Numbered from the stretch's first letter, positions 1-5,943 are shown. The stretch: DNA of 6,146 bases from Spirochaetaceae bacterium (GCA_031278295.1 JAITKQ010000124.1:1-6146); one strand, 5' to 3'. The notes: generated by a model not told the origin, from the sequence alone. Numbers and translations: made by a program.

Positions 1-141
1 GTGAAAAAGCGGTCGTGTACGAAACGCGGGGATTGGAGGGGCAACCCAAGGGGCTTGCCTGGTGGAACCCCGCAAAGCCCGGTTTCCGGCACTTCGTGCC
101 GGAAATGCGCCCGAATTACCTGAAGAATTTCTGTAAATGTA
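1..141 (+). repeat. Repeated element, left copy (cut by window start)
   Basis: This stretch aligns with the reverse complement of about 5297-5482. Shared blocks include GAAAAAGC at 3-10, ACGAAACGCGGG at 19-30, TTGGAGGGGCAACCCAAGG beginning near 34, the hairpin at 83-105 and the end block TGTAAATGTAAAA at 132-144. The left copy lacks a 44-base internal duplication present in the right copy. Homology stops near 141-144, where an AT-rich lipoprotein-like reading frame begins, so this is taken as one element boundary; the other lies beyond the window edge or at it. Both copies point their TGTAAATG ends toward the gene cluster. No transposase is visible, so the element would be non-autonomous if mobile. 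What it is remains unknown; repeat status is clear, mobility is inference. Confidence 0.8.
83..105. repeat. Perfect hairpin inside left element
   Basis: TTTCCGGCAC and GTGCCGGAAA form a perfect 10-base inverted repeat around the loop TTC. The right copy has the same hairpin, extended to 12 bases. There is no T-run after it, so it is not an obvious terminator. Confidence 0.85.
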
Positions 142-409
142 AAAATCCTATGGCCTAATTATAGGATTATTCATTATCATTGGAATAAATATCAGTTGTG
201 TTTCAACTAAGAATGTTTCTATTGGAACAACCAAGATCCTAAAAGGATGTCGGGAAAACGGTGATTTTCGACTTGCTATAGATGGAAATTATTATATTAC
301 TTTATATAAAGACTATCTTTATGGAGCTGGAACAATAACATACGATGGGATTTTTTTGCATTGGCATCGGCGCATGTATGGCGGAACTATGGATAGGTTG
401 AAATTATAG
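137..409 (+). pseudogene. Truncated small lipoprotein gene
   Basis: The frame from 143 to the TAG at 407-409 is open for 88 codons. It reads as a lipoprotein: a hydrophobic stretch GLIIGLFIIIGINISC with the lipid-attachment Cys at residue 19 (codon 197-199), followed by a polar mature part of about 70 residues rich in Tyr and Gly. The lipobox N-I-S-C is the same as in the CapA-like protein at 3552 and suits relaxed spirochaetal lipoboxes. The only upstream in-frame ATG (137-139) is followed immediately by TAA (140-142). After that there is no in-frame ATG, GTG or TTG before residue 72. The ATGTAAAA segment matches the end of the repeated element, so the original start was probably replaced when the element arrived. 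A simple AAA-to-TAA change at codon 2 of an MKKS start would look the same. The frame is markedly more AT-rich than the genes downstream. The family is not recognised. Confidence 0.65.
144..168. repeat. 8-base inverted repeat at element/lipoprotein junction
   Basis: AATCCTAT (144-151) and ATAGGATT (161-168) are perfect reverse complements around a 9-base loop. They sit exactly where homology to the repeated element ends. It could be chance in AT-rich coding sequence or part of a junction structure. Confidence 0.5.
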
Positions 410-422
410 AAACAATGAGCCT

Positions 423-442
423 CCCCGCCGCAAGCGGCGGGG
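423..442. terminator. GC-rich hairpin after the lipoprotein remnant
   Basis: CCCCGCCG (423-430) pairs with CGGCGGGG (435-442) around CAAG, 14 bases after the TAG at 409. The stem is strong, but the following bases are TATTAAA, not a T-run, so intrinsic termination is uncertain. It may instead be one of the GC palindromes that litter this locus. The right edge shares GCGGGGTATTA with the flanks of the element at 5274-5284. Confidence 0.4.
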
Positions 443-476
443 TATTAAACCCCAAGGCGGAATAAAATAATGACGT

Positions 477-581
477 AAGCCCCGCTGCACATAACGGCTG
501 ATGTTACGCTTCGGGGCGGACGGCGCCGCACCGGAACTCCGGGCGAAAGCGCACCGTGAAGCCGCCTTGACTGATGGCGGC
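477..581. repeat. Palindrome-dense dapL leader
   Basis: The roughly 190 bases between the lipoprotein remnant and dapL hold no credible gene, but several inverted repeats lie in a row. GCCCCG (479-484) pairs with CGGGGC (512-517), with TAAC/GTTA (492-495/503-506) nested inside. CGGCGCCG lies at 521-528, CCGGA/TCCGG at 531-542, and GCCGCC/GGCGGC at 561-566/576-581. The last hairpin ends 19 bases before the preferred dapL start and holds the alternative ATG (574) in its loop. A TTGACT at 567-572 resembles a -35 box but has no convincing -10 partner. It could be a REP-like cluster or a structured leader; no known riboswitch was recognised. Confidence 0.5.
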
Positions 582-600
582 CTGGAATTTACTCTTGATT

Positions 601-1833
601 ATGGTTAAGAGAAATCCCAATATTGGACGGCTAAAGGCCGGTTATTTGTTTCCGGAAATTCTGCGGCGGCGGCGGGAATTTGCCGCGCTGAACCCCGATG
701 CCAGGATAATAAACATGGGGGTTGGGAACACGACGGAGCCGGTACCGCCGCATATATGCGGGGCGCTGGTTGAGGGGGCGCGGCGGCTGGGGCGGCCCGA
801 AACGTATTCAGGCTACGCGGACGAAGGGCTTGCAGGGTTGCGCGAGGTCATCTCGCGGGTGTACTACAACGGCGCGTTTGGAATAGACGAAATATTCATA
901 AGCGATGGGGCCAAATGCGACATAGGCCGGTTGCAAACACTGTTTGGCGCGGAAGTCAGGGTAGCGGTGCAGGACCCGTCGTATCCCGTGTACGTTGATG
1001 GTTCCGTTCTGTCGGGGGCGGCCGGGCGTGAAAACGGGTTTGCGGGCTGTGGGGAGGGGGGCTGCGGCGGCGAGGGCTATGCCGGCGTTACGTACCTGCC
1101 CTGTACGCCCGAAAACAATTATTTCCCCGATCTTTCCGGAATTGGGAATGGCAGCGTCATATATTTTTGTTCACCCAACAACCCGACCGGCGCGGTTACG
1201 ACAAAGCCTCAGCTTGCCGCGCTGACGGCAGCGGCGCACCGGACAGGTTCCATCATCGTGTACGATGCGGCTTACTCGGAGTATATAAGGGACGCCTCGC
1301 TGCCAAAGACGATTTACGAAATTGACGGGGCACGGAAATGCGCCATAGAGGTGAACTCATTCTCAAAATCGGCAGGCTTTACGGGGGTCAGGCTTGGCTG
1401 GAGCGTTGTTCCAAAGGAACTGTTTTTTTCGGGCGGCGAGGGTGTGAACGCCGGTTGGTCGCGGCTGACGGCGACGGTATTCAACGGGGCGTCAAACATC
1501 GCCCAGTACGGGGGGATCGCGGCGTTGGACGATGAGGGGCGGAAAGAGATTCGCGGACTGACGGATTTTTACCTAGGGAACGCCCGCCTGATACGGGAAG
1601 CGCTAAAAACATTGAACATAAGCTGCACAGGCGGGGACAATTCGCCATACATCTGGGCACGATTCCCGGGACGCGGCAGTTGGGACGTATTCTCGGAATT
1701 TCTGGAAAAGTACCATGTCGTAACGACGCCCGGTTCGGGCTTTGGCCCGGCGGGGGAAACGTTTATCCGGTTTTCCGCCTTTGGCAGCCGCGTCGATGTG
1801 GAAGAAGCATGCAGGCGCTTGACAGAACGTTAA
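601..1833 (+). CDS. dapL: LL-diaminopimelate aminotransferase
   Basis: This is a cytoplasmic PLP-dependent (fold type I) enzyme. It makes LL-diaminopimelate from tetrahydrodipicolinate and glutamate in one step, bypassing the DapD/DapC/DapE succinylase branch, for lysine and/or wall synthesis. The N-terminus VKRNPNI..L.AGYLFPEI..RR is typical of DapL, as are GVGNTTEP (residues 40-47), SPNNPTG (191-197), YDAAYSEY (221-228) and the PLP-lysine motif SFSKSAGFTGVRLGW, with Lys256 the expected Schiff-base residue. Starting at 601 gives 410 residues, the usual family length. The frame stays open to ATG 574, but that would add nine atypical residues and places the start inside a hairpin loop. No strong ribosome site is visible before either start. 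A Gly/Cys-rich stretch (about residues 149-159) precedes VTYLPCTPENN and looks like a variable loop. The 3' end overlaps the next gene by 25 bases, suggesting translational coupling. Function is confident; the start is fairly so. Confidence 0.95.
   Translation: MVKRNPNIGRLKAGYLFPEILRRRREFAALNPDARIINMGVGNTTEPVPPHICGALVEGARRLGRPETYSGYADEGLAGLREVISRVYYNGAFGIDEIFISDGAKCDIGRLQTLFGAEVRVAVQDPSYPVYVDGSVLSGAAGRENGFAGCGEGGCGGEGYAGVTYLPCTPENNYFPDLSGIGNGSVIYFCSPNNPTGAVTTKPQLAALTAAAHRTGSIIVYDAAYSEYIRDASLPKTIYEIDGARKCAIEVNSFSKSAGFTGVRLGWSVVPKELFFSGGEGVNAGWSRLTATVFNGASNIAQYGGIAALDDEGRKEIRGLTDFYLGNARLIREALKTLNISCTGGDNSPYIWARFPGRGSWDVFSEFLEKYHVVTTPGSGFGPAGETFIRFSAFGSRVDVEEACRRLTER
1800..1804 (+). promoter_or_regulatory. 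Ribosome binding site that sets the rel start
   Basis: GGAAG inside the end of dapL lies four bases before ATG 1809. It supports 1809 over the much earlier ATG at 1680 in the same frame, which would place 43 residues with no Rel similarity deep inside dapL. Confidence 0.6.
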
Positions 1834-3527
1834 CAAAAAGATTCCAGGGAAGCCCGGTCATTGAAAAGGCTCTGCAACGGTGCGTCGGCCCGCGCGGCAG
1901 GGAGATTGCCGCGATTGTGAGCGGGATGGGGCTTGATGAGGAGTGCGTGATTGCCGCGTTGCTTTTTGACTCAGGCGAAAATGCCGGGGACAGAAAAGCT
2001 ATAGCCGGTGCTTTTGGCGAAGGCGCGGCGACTCTAATCGAAAGCGTGAGAAAGGTTTTGAAGCTTTCCGCAACGGAAAAGTCCCTCGCGGAAGCTGAAA
2101 AAATCAGAAAGATGCTGTTTGCCATAATCGAAGATATCCGCGTAATATTTATATGCCTTGCCGAAAAGTTGCAAACCATGCGGACAATAAAAGATTTTCC
2201 CGAAGATGAGCGGAAAAGCGTCGCGCAGGAATGCCTTGACATTTACGCGCCGCTCGCGAACCGGATCGGCATATCGTGGCTGAAAGACGAAATGGAAGAC
2301 CTGTGCCTTGGCTGTCTGAATCCGGACGCTTTTCGGCAGATAAGCAGGATTGTCGCGTTAAAACACGGCGAACGTGAACATTTTTTAAAATTTGTAAAGT
2401 CGAGCGTATACGGGGAGGCGCGGAAACGCGGAATAAAAATTGAAGTTGAAAGCCGCGCAAAGCATTTTTACTCGGTATACCAAAAAATGCGGAAACGCAA
2501 CAAAGAGGCGGGCGATCTGTACGATCTTTTCGGGTTGCGGATACTCTGCGACAGCGCCGAAAACTGTTACGCGCTGCTCGGCATGATTCACACTTTATGG
2601 AAACCGGTCAGCGGACGCTTCAAGGATTACATCGCCATGCCAAAATCAAACGGCTATCAAAGCCTGCATACAACCGTACTGGCCTTTGACGACACGCCGC
2701 CTGACAACGGGAACGTAGCAACCGGCAATATGCTTGAAATACAGATACGGACATTCGGTATGCACTGGACGGCGGAGCACGGCTACGCTTCCCACTGGCT
2801 TTACAAAAAGGGAGCGGGCGCGGAATTTGTCGATAAAAAAGATATTCCCCTGGTCAACAGGCTGAAGAATATAGCCGGAAGTTTTGATGATTCGGCGCTG
2901 GAAGAAATAAAGAAAGAGATTCTGAAAGATTCAATTTTTGTTTTTACGCCTCGTGGAAAGGTGATAGAGCTTCCGCAGGGCGCTACGCCGATAGACTTTG
3001 CCTACAGCATACACACCGCTATAGGAAACCACTGCCACGCCGCAAAGGCTGACGGCGTGATAGTTCCGTTAAGCCGTCCGCTGCAAAATACGCAGATTGT
3101 TGAAATCATCACGGCGCAGAACGCGCATCCGCATGGTAACTGGGAACGTATCGTTAAAACATCGAAGGCCAGGAACAAGGTGCGCGCCTGGCTCGCCCTG
3201 AATGACGCCGCCGTTCAGCACGAAAAGCAGATGACGGCAAAAAAGAAGCTGGAAGAGCGTGAACGGCACAGCAGGGGCGTACAGCCCGCCGCGTCCGGCA
3301 AACTCCGCTCCGAGCCTTCACGTGTACTGGTGCAGCATGAAAAAAATATGCTGTTCCGTTTCGCAAAATGCTGCAACCCCGCTCCGCCCTGCGAAATTAC
3401 CGGTTATGTGTCACGCGGAAGGGGGATTATCATACACAGGAAAGGCTGCCCCTCGCTTCTACACATTGAAGAATTTGAACAGCGCAGTATCGAAGCCGGG
3501 TGGGAAGAAACGCCGTGCGATTCGTAA
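1809..3527 (+). CDS. rel: RelA/SpoT-family (p)ppGpp synthetase, hydrolase domain degenerate
   Basis: This is a 572-residue stringent-response protein expected to transfer pyrophosphate from ATP to GDP/GTP. The N-terminal ~150 residues occupy the place of the HD hydrolase but have lost its signature: the family's LLHD reads LLFD (residues 51-54), the following E-D pair is missing, and the KLADRLHNMRT motif reads CLAEKLQTMRT. The synthetase domain (about 200-350) looks intact: DLYDLFGLRI, GRFKDYIAMPKSNGYQSLHT (RFKD 270-273, GYQSLHT 282-288), Glu310 in EIQIRT, then EHGYASHWLYK. A TGS domain (about 376-440) has VFTPRGKVIELPQGATPIDF and IHTAIGNHC. A Cys-rich region follows with KCCNP (520-524), His543 and Cys547. 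The protein ends about 25 residues later, so the C-terminal ACT domain of long Rel proteins is absent. RFKD is the Rel-type motif, whereas synthase-only RelA usually has EXDD. It overlaps dapL and is followed 24 bases on by the CapA-like gene. Synthesis without hydrolysis is inferred. Confidence 0.92.
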   Translation: MQALDRTLTKRFQGSPVIEKALQRCVGPRGREIAAIVSGMGLDEECVIAALLFDSGENAGDRKAIAGAFGEGAATLIESVRKVLKLSATEKSLAEAEKIRKMLFAIIEDIRVIFICLAEKLQTMRTIKDFPEDERKSVAQECLDIYAPLANRIGISWLKDEMEDLCLGCLNPDAFRQISRIVALKHGEREHFLKFVKSSVYGEARKRGIKIEVESRAKHFYSVYQKMRKRNKEAGDLYDLFGLRILCDSAENCYALLGMIHTLWKPVSGRFKDYIAMPKSNGYQSLHTTVLAFDDTPPDNGNVATGNMLEIQIRTFGMHWTAEHGYASHWLYKKGAGAEFVDKKDIPLVNRLKNIAGSFDDSALEEIKKEILKDSIFVFTPRGKVIELPQGATPIDFAYSIHTAIGNHCHAAKADGVIVPLSRPLQNTQIVEIITAQNAHPHGNWERIVKTSKARNKVRAWLALNDAAVQHEKQMTAKKKLEERERHSRGVQPAASGKLRSEPSRVLVQHEKNMLFRFAKCCNPAPPCEITGYVSRGRGIIIHRKGCPSLLHIEEFEQRSIEAGWEETPCDS

Positions 3528-3551
3528 CTGTTTTCGGAAAAATCAGAATCT

Positions 3552-4754
3552 ATGCGTAAACCTAAACATTGGCTGATCCTTTTGGCGGTACTGTTAAACA
3601 TTTCCTGCGCGACAGGCAGGAAAACGCCGCCGCCGGAACCGTCCGTTCCGCCGGATGCTGTCCGTCAGGAAGATTACAGGATCACGATGGTTGCGGTCGG
3701 GGACAACCTGATACACCTTGAACTGATAAATAACGCAAAAACCGAAACCGAAGACGTATTTGATTTTGATAAATACTACACGGAGGCCGCGCCGCTCATA
3801 AAAGACGCCGACATTGCTTTTATAAACCAGGAAACGCTGATAGCCGGAAAAAACTTTGGATATTCAGGGTATCCTGTGTTCAACGGGCCGAAAGATATAG
3901 GCAGGACGATTGTCAACCTGGGATTCGATGTGGTCAACCACGCGACGAATCACGCGATGGACAAGGGGGAGAAGGCCGTGTTCGAGGTAATTGATTTTTG
4001 GGATAAACAGGAAGGCGTACTGATGCTGGGATTGAACAGATCGGAAGAGCACCGCAGGGATGTCGCAAAAAATATTATCGAAAAAAACAACATCAAGGTT
4101 GGATTCCTCGCATACACTTACGGCACAAACGGTATTCCGCTGCCCAAGGACAAACCGTTTCTGGTATCGCTTACCGACACGGAGATCATGGCAAAGGAGA
4201 TCGACGCGCTCCGTCCGCTATGTGATTTTCTGGTAGTTTCCATGCACTGGGGCAACGAGTACGAGGACACGCCGAGCAGCCGGCAGCAGGAGCTTGCCGC
4301 TTTTCTGGCGGCGCGCAGCGTCGATCTTGTGATTGGCCATCACCCGCACGTACTACAGCCGCTTCGCGCGATTCCGCGCGAAGCGGCCGCGCCTGATCCC
4401 GTAGCGCCCGATAAAGAGCCGTGGCGTAGGGCGGCCCCGATGGTATGTTTTTTTTCGCTGGGTAACTTCCTGTCCGCACAGAACGAGCCGCCCCGTCTGC
4501 TCGGCGGCATGATGCGGGTAAGCGTAAAGAAAGAGGCCCTGCCGCCCCACCGCGTTACGATCGAGGAGGCCGCGCTGCTGCCTCTGGTAACCCATTACGA
4601 GACGGGGTACAAGGGTTTCCGCGTGTACCCGCTGGGCGGGTACACCGAAGAAATTGCCGCCCGCCACCTGCTCCGTCAACAGAAAAAGTATGCGGACACA
4701 GGCTACTTCCACACACTTTTTAAAAAAATTTCGGAGGCAAGCGCGGCGCCTTGA
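3552..4754 (+). CDS. CapA-family metallophosphatase-like lipoprotein
   Basis: This 400-residue protein belongs to the CapA/PgsA (poly-gamma-glutamate capsule) family, which has a calcineurin-like phosphoesterase fold. A signal peptide MRKPKHWLILLAVLLNISC ends in a lipobox with Cys19, so it is expected to be lipid-anchored in the envelope. A Pro-rich linker (about 26-34) follows. Family motifs appear in order: VGDN (49-52), NQE (92-94), NHATNHAMDKG (129-139), MHWGNEYED (231-239), GHHPH (261-265) and FFSLGNF (299-305); these supply the putative metal ligands. Length is normal and no frame break is seen. GGAAAAA at 3537-3543 is an acceptable ribosome site eight bases before ATG 3552. It follows rel by 24 bases and is probably co-transcribed. 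No capB/capC partners are nearby, so a polyglutamate-capsule role is not supported; many members of this family act in unknown envelope processes. Family is confident, substrate unknown. Confidence 0.9.
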   Translation: MRKPKHWLILLAVLLNISCATGRKTPPPEPSVPPDAVRQEDYRITMVAVGDNLIHLELINNAKTETEDVFDFDKYYTEAAPLIKDADIAFINQETLIAGKNFGYSGYPVFNGPKDIGRTIVNLGFDVVNHATNHAMDKGEKAVFEVIDFWDKQEGVLMLGLNRSEEHRRDVAKNIIEKNNIKVGFLAYTYGTNGIPLPKDKPFLVSLTDTEIMAKEIDALRPLCDFLVVSMHWGNEYEDTPSSRQQELAAFLAARSVDLVIGHHPHVLQPLRAIPREAAAPDPVAPDKEPWRRAAPMVCFFSLGNFLSAQNEPPRLLGGMMRVSVKKEALPPHRVTIEEAALLPLVTHYETGYKGFRVYPLGGYTEEIAARHLLRQQKKYADTGYFHTLFKKISEASAAP

Positions 4755-4814
4755 TGTTTCGGACAGCGCCCCCTCGCAGGCGAAAACGGCTGAATGAATC
4801 CCCGCGCCGCTTGT

Positions 4815-4838
4815 CCTTGCCGCAGGCATGAGGTTTTT
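4815..4838 (+). terminator. Possible intrinsic terminator after the capA-like gene
   Basis: CCT (4815-4817) pairs with AGG (4831-4833) and TGCC (4818-4821) pairs with GGCA (4825-4828) around GCA, with a two-base bulge. TTTTT (4834-4838) follows directly. The stem is short and bulged, but this is the only hairpin plus T-run seen after 4754. Confidence 0.35.
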
Positions 4839-4934
4839 AACGCGCTTGGCAGGGAATGTTGCCTTCGTCTCTTTCCGCTTCTTGCACACCCCCTTCCCTT
4901 CCGCCGTTTTCAGACGCCCCCCCACCACCCGCCA

Positions 4935-4993
4935 CCCGCCAGCGGGTTTCACATCCGCTACGCGCCCGCCAGCGGGTTTAAAGTCCGCTACGC
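4935..4993 (-). repeat. Two tandem 29-base modules (left arm)
   Basis: Modules at 4935-4963 and 4965-4993 read, on the minus strand, GCGTAGCGGA..T..AACCCGCTGGCGGG with a period of 30. The same pair occurs on the + strand at 5813-5871 and 6002-6060. Each ends in the small palindrome CCCGCTGGCGGG. Confidence 0.8.
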
Positions 4994-5051
4994 GGTAGCG
5001 TCCCGCAGGCGGGCTTCGGGTTCTGCCCTCGGGTCCGAAATAGGCGGTAGG

Positions 5052-5102
5052 CATACGCGGCTGTAGGCGGGGTCTGGTTTGATGTTTTGAAAACCGCGAA
5101 TG
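5052..5102 (-). repeat. 51-base repeat core, copy F (diverged)
   Basis: On the minus strand this begins CATTCGCGGTTTTC and ends AGCCGCGTATG, like the other cores, but has four internal substitutions relative to the five identical copies. It is the outer unit of the left arm. Confidence 0.85.
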
Positions 5103-5210
5103 ACGCGCCCGCCCGCCCGCCAGCCCGCCAGCGGGTCTCACATCCGCTACGCGGTAGCATCCCCAAAGCGGGCTTCGGGTTCCGCCTTCGGGTCCGAAGG
5201 AGTCGATAGG

Positions 5211-5261
5211 CATACGCGGCTGTAGGCTGTGTTTGGTTCGATGTTTTGAAAACCGCGAATG
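5211..5261 (-). repeat. 51-base repeat core, copy E
   Basis: The reverse complement is identical over all 51 bases to the cores at 5553, 5704, 5893 and 6074. It is the inner unit of the left arm and mirrors the unit at 5553. Confidence 0.9.
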
Positions 5262-5266
5262 ACGCG

Positions 5267-5305
5267 CCCGCCAGCGGGGTATTAGTCCGGCAGTTTTGCA
5301 TTTAC
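5267..5305. repeat. Left 39-base inverted repeat of the central element
   Basis: It matches the reverse complement of 5492-5530 at 38 of 39 positions. It includes GGGGTATTAGTCCGGCAG and ends in CATTTAC. Homology to the right arm stops immediately inside it. Confidence 0.9.
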
Positions 5306-5491
5306 AGAAATTCTTCACGTAATTTGGGCGCATTTCCGGCACTTCGTGCCGGAAATGCGGGCTTTCCGGGGTTCCGCCAGGCAAGCCCCTTGGGTTGCCC
5401 CTCCAATTCCCTCCGCGAAACATTCGCGCGAAGGCTTCGCGCCCCTCCAAGTCCCGCGTTTCGTGCTCGACGGCTTTTTCGGCATAGACCG
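5306..5491 (-). repeat. Repeated element, right copy (spacer of the palindrome)
   Basis: Read on the minus strand it aligns with 1-141. It differs by a 44-base tandem duplication: GCCCCTCCAATTCCC at 5397-5411 and GCCCCTCCAAGTCCC at 5441-5455, with a GCGCGAAG/CTTCGCGC palindrome (5426-5442) in between. A 12-base perfect hairpin lies at 5331-5357. With the flanking 39-base inverted repeats the whole (5267-5530) has the build of a small non-autonomous inverted-repeat element (MITE-like). However, the inverted repeats continue into the larger palindrome, so the true ends are ambiguous. A 56-codon minus-strand frame (5315-5485) crosses it; coding is not supported beyond being open. Confidence 0.7.
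5331..5357. repeat. 12-base perfect hairpin in right element
   Basis: CATTTCCGGCAC (5331-5342) pairs with GTGCCGGAAATG (5346-5357) around TTC. It is the counterpart of 83-105. Confidence 0.9.
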
Positions 5492-5530
5492 GTAAATGTA
5501 AAACTGCCGGACTAATACCCCGCTGGCGGG
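5492..5530. repeat. Right 39-base inverted repeat of the central element
   Basis: Partner of 5267-5305 with one mismatch. It begins GTAAATGTAAAACTGCCGG; the GTAAATGTAAAA part also occurs at 133-144, at the boundary of the left element copy. Confidence 0.9.
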
Positions 5531-5552
5531 CTGGCGGACTGGCGGGTGCGTA

Positions 5553-5603
5553 CATTCGCGGTTTTCAAAACATCGAACCAAACACAGCCTACAGCCGCGT
5601 ATG
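5553..5603 (+). repeat. 51-base repeat core, copy 1
   Basis: Identical to copies 2, 3, 4 and E. CGCGG (5557-5561) and CCGCG (5595-5599) could close the core as a stem, and GTTTT-C-AAAAC forms an inner palindrome. It is followed by the hairpins CCTTCGG/CCGAAGG, CCCGC/GCGGG, CGCTAC/GTAGCG and CCCGC/GCGGG before the next core 151 bases on. Confidence 0.9.
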
Positions 5604-5703
5604 CCTATCGACTCCTTCGGACCCGAAGGCAGAACCCGAAGCCCGCCTGCGGGACGCTACCGCGTAGCGGATGTGAGACCCGCTGGCGGGCTGGCGGGCG
5701 CGT

Positions 5704-5754
5704 CATTCGCGGTTTTCAAAACATCGAACCAAACACAGCCTACAGCCGCGTATG
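5704..5754 (+). repeat. 51-base repeat core, copy 2
   Basis: Identical core. The following spacer carries the CCTATTTCGG variant and the paired 29-base modules, mirroring copy F. The distance to the next core is 189 bases. Confidence 0.9.
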
Positions 5755-5812
5755 CCTATCGCCTATTTCGGACCCGAGGGCAGAACCCGAAGCCCGCCTG
5801 CGGGATGCTACC

Positions 5813-5871
5813 GCGTAGCGGACTTTAAACCCGCTGGCGGGCGCGTAGCGGATGTGTGACCCACTGGCTGG
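5813..5871 (+). repeat. Two tandem 29-base modules (right arm)
   Basis: Modules at 5813-5841 (with GACTTTAAAC) and 5843-5871 (with GATGTGTGAC) have a period of 30. The second carries an altered end, CCACTGGCTGGCGGG. Confidence 0.8.
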
Positions 5872-5892
5872 CGGGCGGGCTGGCGGGCGCGT

Positions 5893-5943
5893 CATTCGCG
5901 GTTTTCAAAACATCGAACCAAACACAGCCTACAGCCGCGTATG
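5893..5943 (+). repeat. 51-base repeat core, copy 3
   Basis: Identical core, outside the palindrome proper. Its spacer differs most: it reads GCAAACCGCCCC after the core and CTCCGCTTCGGGG in place of the CCCGCCTGCGGG hairpin. Confidence 0.9.

Larger units (their letters stand above)
4935..5871. repeat. Large imperfect palindrome (inverted duplication)
   Basis: The left arm (4935-5305) is the reverse complement of the right arm (5492-about 5871), with small differences, around a 186-base spacer (5306-5491). Each arm holds two repeat units in matching order. The inner pair share the block with ACTCCTTCGGACCCGAAGG; the outer pair share CCTATTTCGGACCCGAGGGC and the paired 29-base modules containing GACTTTAAAC and GATGTG. 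This order shows a duplicated block, not independent insertion of single units. No convincing gene lies in it. Confidence 0.85.

Noticed and set aside
488..510. Integron attC-like site (ATAAC..GTTAC)
   Set aside because: The ends do not fit the RYYYAAC/GTTRRRY core-site pattern and no integrase or cassette array is visible.
574..600. dapL start at ATG 574
   Set aside because: It adds nine residues not typical of DapL and lies in a hairpin loop; ATG 601 gives the canonical MVKRNPNI start and usual length.
1680..1808. rel start at ATG 1680
   Set aside because: The extra 43 residues are a frame-shifted reading of dapL; ATG 1809 has a ribosome site.
4753..4830. 25-codon Arg-rich frame starting at ATG 4753, overlapping the CapA-like stop
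   Set aside because: Very short, no recognisable features and no separate ribosome site; it may be chance.
4353..5555. 400-codon open frame on the minus strand
   Set aside because: It runs antisense through the CapA-like gene and the repeat array. Its translation is Arg/Pro/Gly-rich and repeats with the DNA units; long frames are expected by chance in such GC-rich, stop-poor sequence.
5546..5828. Two overlapping + strand frames with repeats of SFAVFKTSNQTQPTAAYAYR
   Set aside because: The same motif is read in different frames in successive units because the spacing is 151 bases, not a multiple of three. These are translations of the DNA repeat, not conserved proteins.
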